Positions 61,748 to 64,000 of a DNA stretch of 64,000 bases are shown one piece after another. The notes under the pieces are model-generated. The model made no database searches and had not been told where the DNA came from. It saw nothing but the letters and a program-made list of their open reading frames with translations. The translations under genes were made by a program, and so were the position numbers. The first letter of the stretch is position 1; every line of letters begins with the position of its first letter. Origin of the DNA: Prevotellaceae bacterium (GTDB lineage: Bacteria; Bacteroidota; Bacteroidia; Bacteroidales; Bacteroidaceae); the NCBI GenBank assembly GCA_019420585.1, contig JAHZGX010000004.1, forward strand, positions 186,001 to 250,000, in the 5' to 3' direction.

Positions 61748-61840
61748 CTGCCTAGAAAAAAATAAAAGTCTAGTTAGGAAAAAAAAATTTCTAGTTGGAA
61801 ACATAAAATCGGGCGGTTTGGCGAAAACGTGAATGTGTAA
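61748..61840 (-). repeat. A/T-tract dispersed element, copy 3 (inverted)
   Basis: The reverse complement reads TTTACACAT, TTTTCGCCA, CGCCCGATTTTATG, TTTCCAACTAG, an A/T run, CCTAACTAG, then TATTTTTTTCTAGGCA, matching copy 2 at 31317-31411 nearly throughout. Confidence 0.75.
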
Positions 61841-62000
61841 AGAAATTCATACCTAAGGAAAATCACTGCGCCGTTTTTGCTCGCCTACGCCGATTACGCA
61901 ACACGTTGCACCCTTACCTTGTCCCTCTCAGGGCACGTTCCCATGCCGGCAGGGGATGCCGTATAATGAGAGGAAAGAAGCGGATGGTGGAGTAAACGGA

Positions 62001-63197
62001 TCAGCGGCGACGCTTGCCGAAAAGGTCTCTCATGCCGTCGAGGTCAAAGCCCAGCGAAAAACGCATGGTCTGGTCAAGCGGATTGGTCTGACTGGTACTG
62101 AACACGTAGGCAGCATCAACCGTAAAGACGCTCATGTGGAATCCGGCACCCACGGTGAAGTATTTGCGGTTGCCCTTGTTGGCGGCCTCGTGGTGATAGC
62201 CGCCACGCAGCATGAAGCGGTCATTATAGGTATACTCGCAACCGAGGCTCCATTGTATCTCCTGCATCTCCTCCTTGAAGCCGTTGGGAGCATCGTGGAA
62301 ACTCTTGAAGATGCCGGCTATGGGCGACACGTCATAGTATTCCTTCTGCACACGGTCTGTGTAGTCATTGTCGGTTTCTCCGTTCTCTGTGTCCTGCTTG
62401 GGATAGGTAGGTACAAGGAGTTTGTTGGCATCAACGGCCACGCTGAACTTGTTGTACTCATTGAAAGGCACGGTCATGTTCATGCCCAGACGCAGGTTGG
62501 TGGGAATAAACTCAGAGTTATCATCGCCTCCATAGGAGATTTTGCTGCCGATGTTATTGATGTTCAGTCCCCATCCGAAACTGCATTCACGGCTGCCCAT
62601 CATGAAATACCCCAAACGATACAGGGCTATGTCGGCAGCAAAGGCCTTGCCTGCACTGCTCTCGGCAGTATAGTCATAACGGATGTCAGAGAAGATGAAG
62701 CGCATGTTGACCGCCATGGAGAAACGCTCGCTGAGCATGCGGCTGTAACCGGCATCAATGGCAAACTCGTAAGGGTTGATGGTCATGTCGTCCATATCAG
62801 ACAGGAACACTTCACCCAGACTAAAGAAACGCAGCGATGCACTCACGGCCGAATAGTCGCCGATGCGGTAAAAGCCGGCCACATTGGCCAGGTTGATATC
62901 ATTGACCAACTTGCGTAACCAAGGCGTGTAACTGACTCCCACACCTGCACGGGCTATATTGAAAGGATACTTGGCGGGGTTCCAGTACTGCGAGTTCACG
63001 TCTGCCTCGGTAGCCACACCCAGGTCCCCCATGCCTCCAGCACGTGCATCGGGAGCAATGGAGAGTGAAGTAACGCTGGTGCGCACGGGGTTGAACATGT
63101 TGTTCTTGTAACTGTTCTTGTCATCAGACAGGACAGGAAGAGCCAGTGCGGCACACATCGCCACCATGGTCATTCGGTATGGAAACTTCGCTTTCAT
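62001..63197 (-). CDS. porV: type IX secretion system outer-membrane protein PorV (LptO)
   Basis: The 398-residue protein has a signal peptide and then the PorV opening PVRTSVTSLSIAPDARAGGMGDLGVATEADVNSQYWNPAKYPF, (seen in parts: SIAPDARAGGMGDLGVAT, YWNPAKYPF), and a 14-strand barrel ending in FSLGFDLDGMRDLFGKRRR. PorV carries T9SS cargo from the translocon to the PorU sortase. The gene lies 26 bases downstream of porU on the same strand, the usual porU-porV order. At least two cargo proteins with sorting tails are in this window. Confidence 0.95.
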   Translation of the reverse strand: MKAKFPYRMTMVAMCAALALPVLSDDKNSYKNNMFNPVRTSVTSLSIAPDARAGGMGDLGVATEADVNSQYWNPAKYPFNIARAGVGVSYTPWLRKLVNDINLANVAGFYRIGDYSAVSASLRFFSLGEVFLSDMDDMTINPYEFAIDAGYSRMLSERFSMAVNMRFIFSDIRYDYTAESSAGKAFAADIALYRLGYFMMGSRECSFGWGLNINNIGSKISYGGDDNSEFIPTNLRLGMNMTVPFNEYNKFSVAVDANKLLVPTYPKQDTENGETDNDYTDRVQKEYYDVSPIAGIFKSFHDAPNGFKEEMQEIQWSLGCEYTYNDRFMLRGGYHHEAANKGNRKYFTVGAGFHMSVFTVDAAYVFSTSQTNPLDQTMRFSLGFDLDGMRDLFGKRRR

Positions 63198-63223
63198 TCA
63201 ATTATATAAACCCCGGAGAGGCT

Positions 63224-64000
63224 TCATTTATTGTTTATGACCACTATTTTTTGCGTCTTCGACACGTAACTACTGTCGCCGCTCTGCATCCTGCACCGAT
63301 AGAAATAGATGCCCGTGCCCAGACGTCCGCCACTGCCGGTGACAAGGTTCCAGGGAATGGAGTACTGGCCGGTGGGGCTGCTGTCCGTACGGGTGGTGCT
63401 CCACAGGAGGTGTCCGGCGAAGTCAAACACATCAAGCGTGAAGGTGCAGTCGGCACCGGGCAGGTCATAGGTAACAAGGAAATTGGTGCTGCTAACAGCG
63501 GGATTCTGGCTGGCCGACAGACTGAGCATCTCCGGCTTGAGCGAAGGATTGACACGGAAGGTGAGCGTGGTGGCACTGGGATTGTTAAGCAAGTCCCACG
63601 CGCGGAAAGTAAGAGTGTGCAGCCCGGCTTCCAGAGACGGGAGGGTGAAGGCCACCGAACCGCGCGTGAAGTCGCCAAACTCGCGTACATAATAATCATT
63701 GAGATTATAGGTGAGGTCGGCTCTGCCATCCACAGTAAGCAATAGATTATGTCCCACGCCTGCACCACTGACGTTGACTCCACTCTCATCCTCGATTTGC
63801 GCCACAAAGTAAGGAGTCGCGTTGACCACATCACCGTCCTGGAAATCCTCGAAATTGAGCCAGGCCGTCACTTTCGGCCCGATGGTATCTGATTCCAAGC
63901 CGTCTTCCATGCCCCCTAAAGTGAACTGTTCACAATACCCATTGGCCTCCCTGACACCGGCATGGTCGATGGCATAGAAGACAAGGCGTCCTGACTCGTT
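63224..64000 (-). CDS. porU: type IX secretion system sortase PorU, C-terminal part (cut by window edge)
   Basis: The frame is open from the stop at 63224 to the window edge (about 258 residues). It contains the C-terminal region typical of PorU: FVAQIEDESGVNVSGAGVGHNLLL, FTRGSVAFTLPSLEAGLHTLTFRAWDLLNN and a final T9SS-like domain (NLVTGSGGRLGTGIYFYRCRMQSG). PorU removes the sorting tail of cargo and attaches it to A-LPS. The catalytic C25-type peptidase domain lies beyond the window. The identification rests on these motifs and on porV next to it. Confidence 0.9.
   Translation of the reverse strand, partial: NESGRLVFYAIDHAGVREANGYCEQFTLGGMEDGLESDTIGPKVTAWLNFEDFQDGDVVNATPYFVAQIEDESGVNVSGAGVGHNLLLTVDGRADLTYNLNDYYVREFGDFTRGSVAFTLPSLEAGLHTLTFRAWDLLNNPSATTLTFRVNPSLKPEMLSLSASQNPAVSSTNFLVTYDLPGADCTFTLDVFDFAGHLLWSTTRTDSSPTGQYSIPWNLVTGSGGRLGTGIYFYRCRMQSGDSSYVSKTQKIVVINNK

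Larger units (their letters stand above)
61300..62000. other. long intergenic region with three repeat modules
   Basis: About 700 bases between the MATE start and the porV stop, without a gene. In order: a perfect hairpin element (61348-61377), head plus 22-bp array (61374-61523) and inverted A/T-tract element (61748-61840). This is the densest combination of the dispersed modules in the window. Confidence 0.65.

Overview
This window reads as chromosomal DNA of a Bacteroidota bacterium, order Bacteroidales, most likely a fairly GC-rich Prevotellaceae or Bacteroidaceae relative. The evidence is a porU-porV pair of the type IX secretion system (T9SS), secreted proteins ending in T9SS sorting tails, a TonB-dependent receptor with DUF5689 and DUF6359-like lipoproteins, families common in Bacteroidales (DUF3256, DUF4831, DUF3108, DUF1080, GH3), promoters of the TAnnTTTG type, and a tmRNA tag ending NNYALAA. 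The species cannot be named from sequence reading alone.

Layout. 1-4720 (minus strand): four genes of a surface-polysaccharide cluster (CapD/WbpM-type dehydratase, UDP-sugar dehydrogenase, GT2 glycosyltransferase, initiating sugar transferase cut by the window edge). 5018-8796 (plus): secreted endonuclease I, truA, an EamA transporter and DUF3256. 8931-13301 (minus): a giant GLUG-repeat T9SS cargo. 13527-21746: two more secreted nucleases (an Endonuclease_NS lipoprotein and an EEP-family enzyme) around a TonB receptor/DUF5689/OB-fold lipoprotein operon, interrupted by rpmE. With endonuclease I nearby this looks like a nucleic-acid scavenging locus. 21873-22871: class II fructose-bisphosphate aldolase. 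24489-27280 (minus): DUF1080, DUF4831 and NAD(P)HX dehydratase. 27410-31105 (plus): hpt, adk, obgE, pgeF and an M23 peptidase, the last four tightly packed or overlapping. 31726-33596 (minus): a small basic protein, a stand-alone AICAR transformylase and tmRNA.

33861-49625 is a second, Wzx/Wzy-type polysaccharide locus: initiating sugar transferase, SLBB export protein, Wzz-like protein, Wzx, Wzy, two glycosyltransferases, two homologous unrecognised secreted proteins in opposite orientation around a GNAT-like gene, and an MBOAT/SGNH acylation pair. Its distal half is visibly richer in A+T than the flanks. 50476-64000 is housekeeping again: pckA, upp, DUF3108, an Ig-like lipoprotein, GH3, rnc, fabF, acpP, a MATE transporter, then porV and the 3' part of porU.

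The least explained sequence is in the long intergenic regions. They share dispersed, non-coding modules: (i) a 41-bp tandem array of nine units, each carrying two small dyads (23749-24117); (ii) an A/T-tract element of about 70-95 bp in three copies (23295, 31317, 61748); (iii) a conserved head followed by a 22-bp AARTGACTTG array in two copies (50144, 61374); (iv) a CGGCCATTAG hairpin element in two copies (23582, 61348). I saw no insertion sequence, CRISPR array or tRNA gene.
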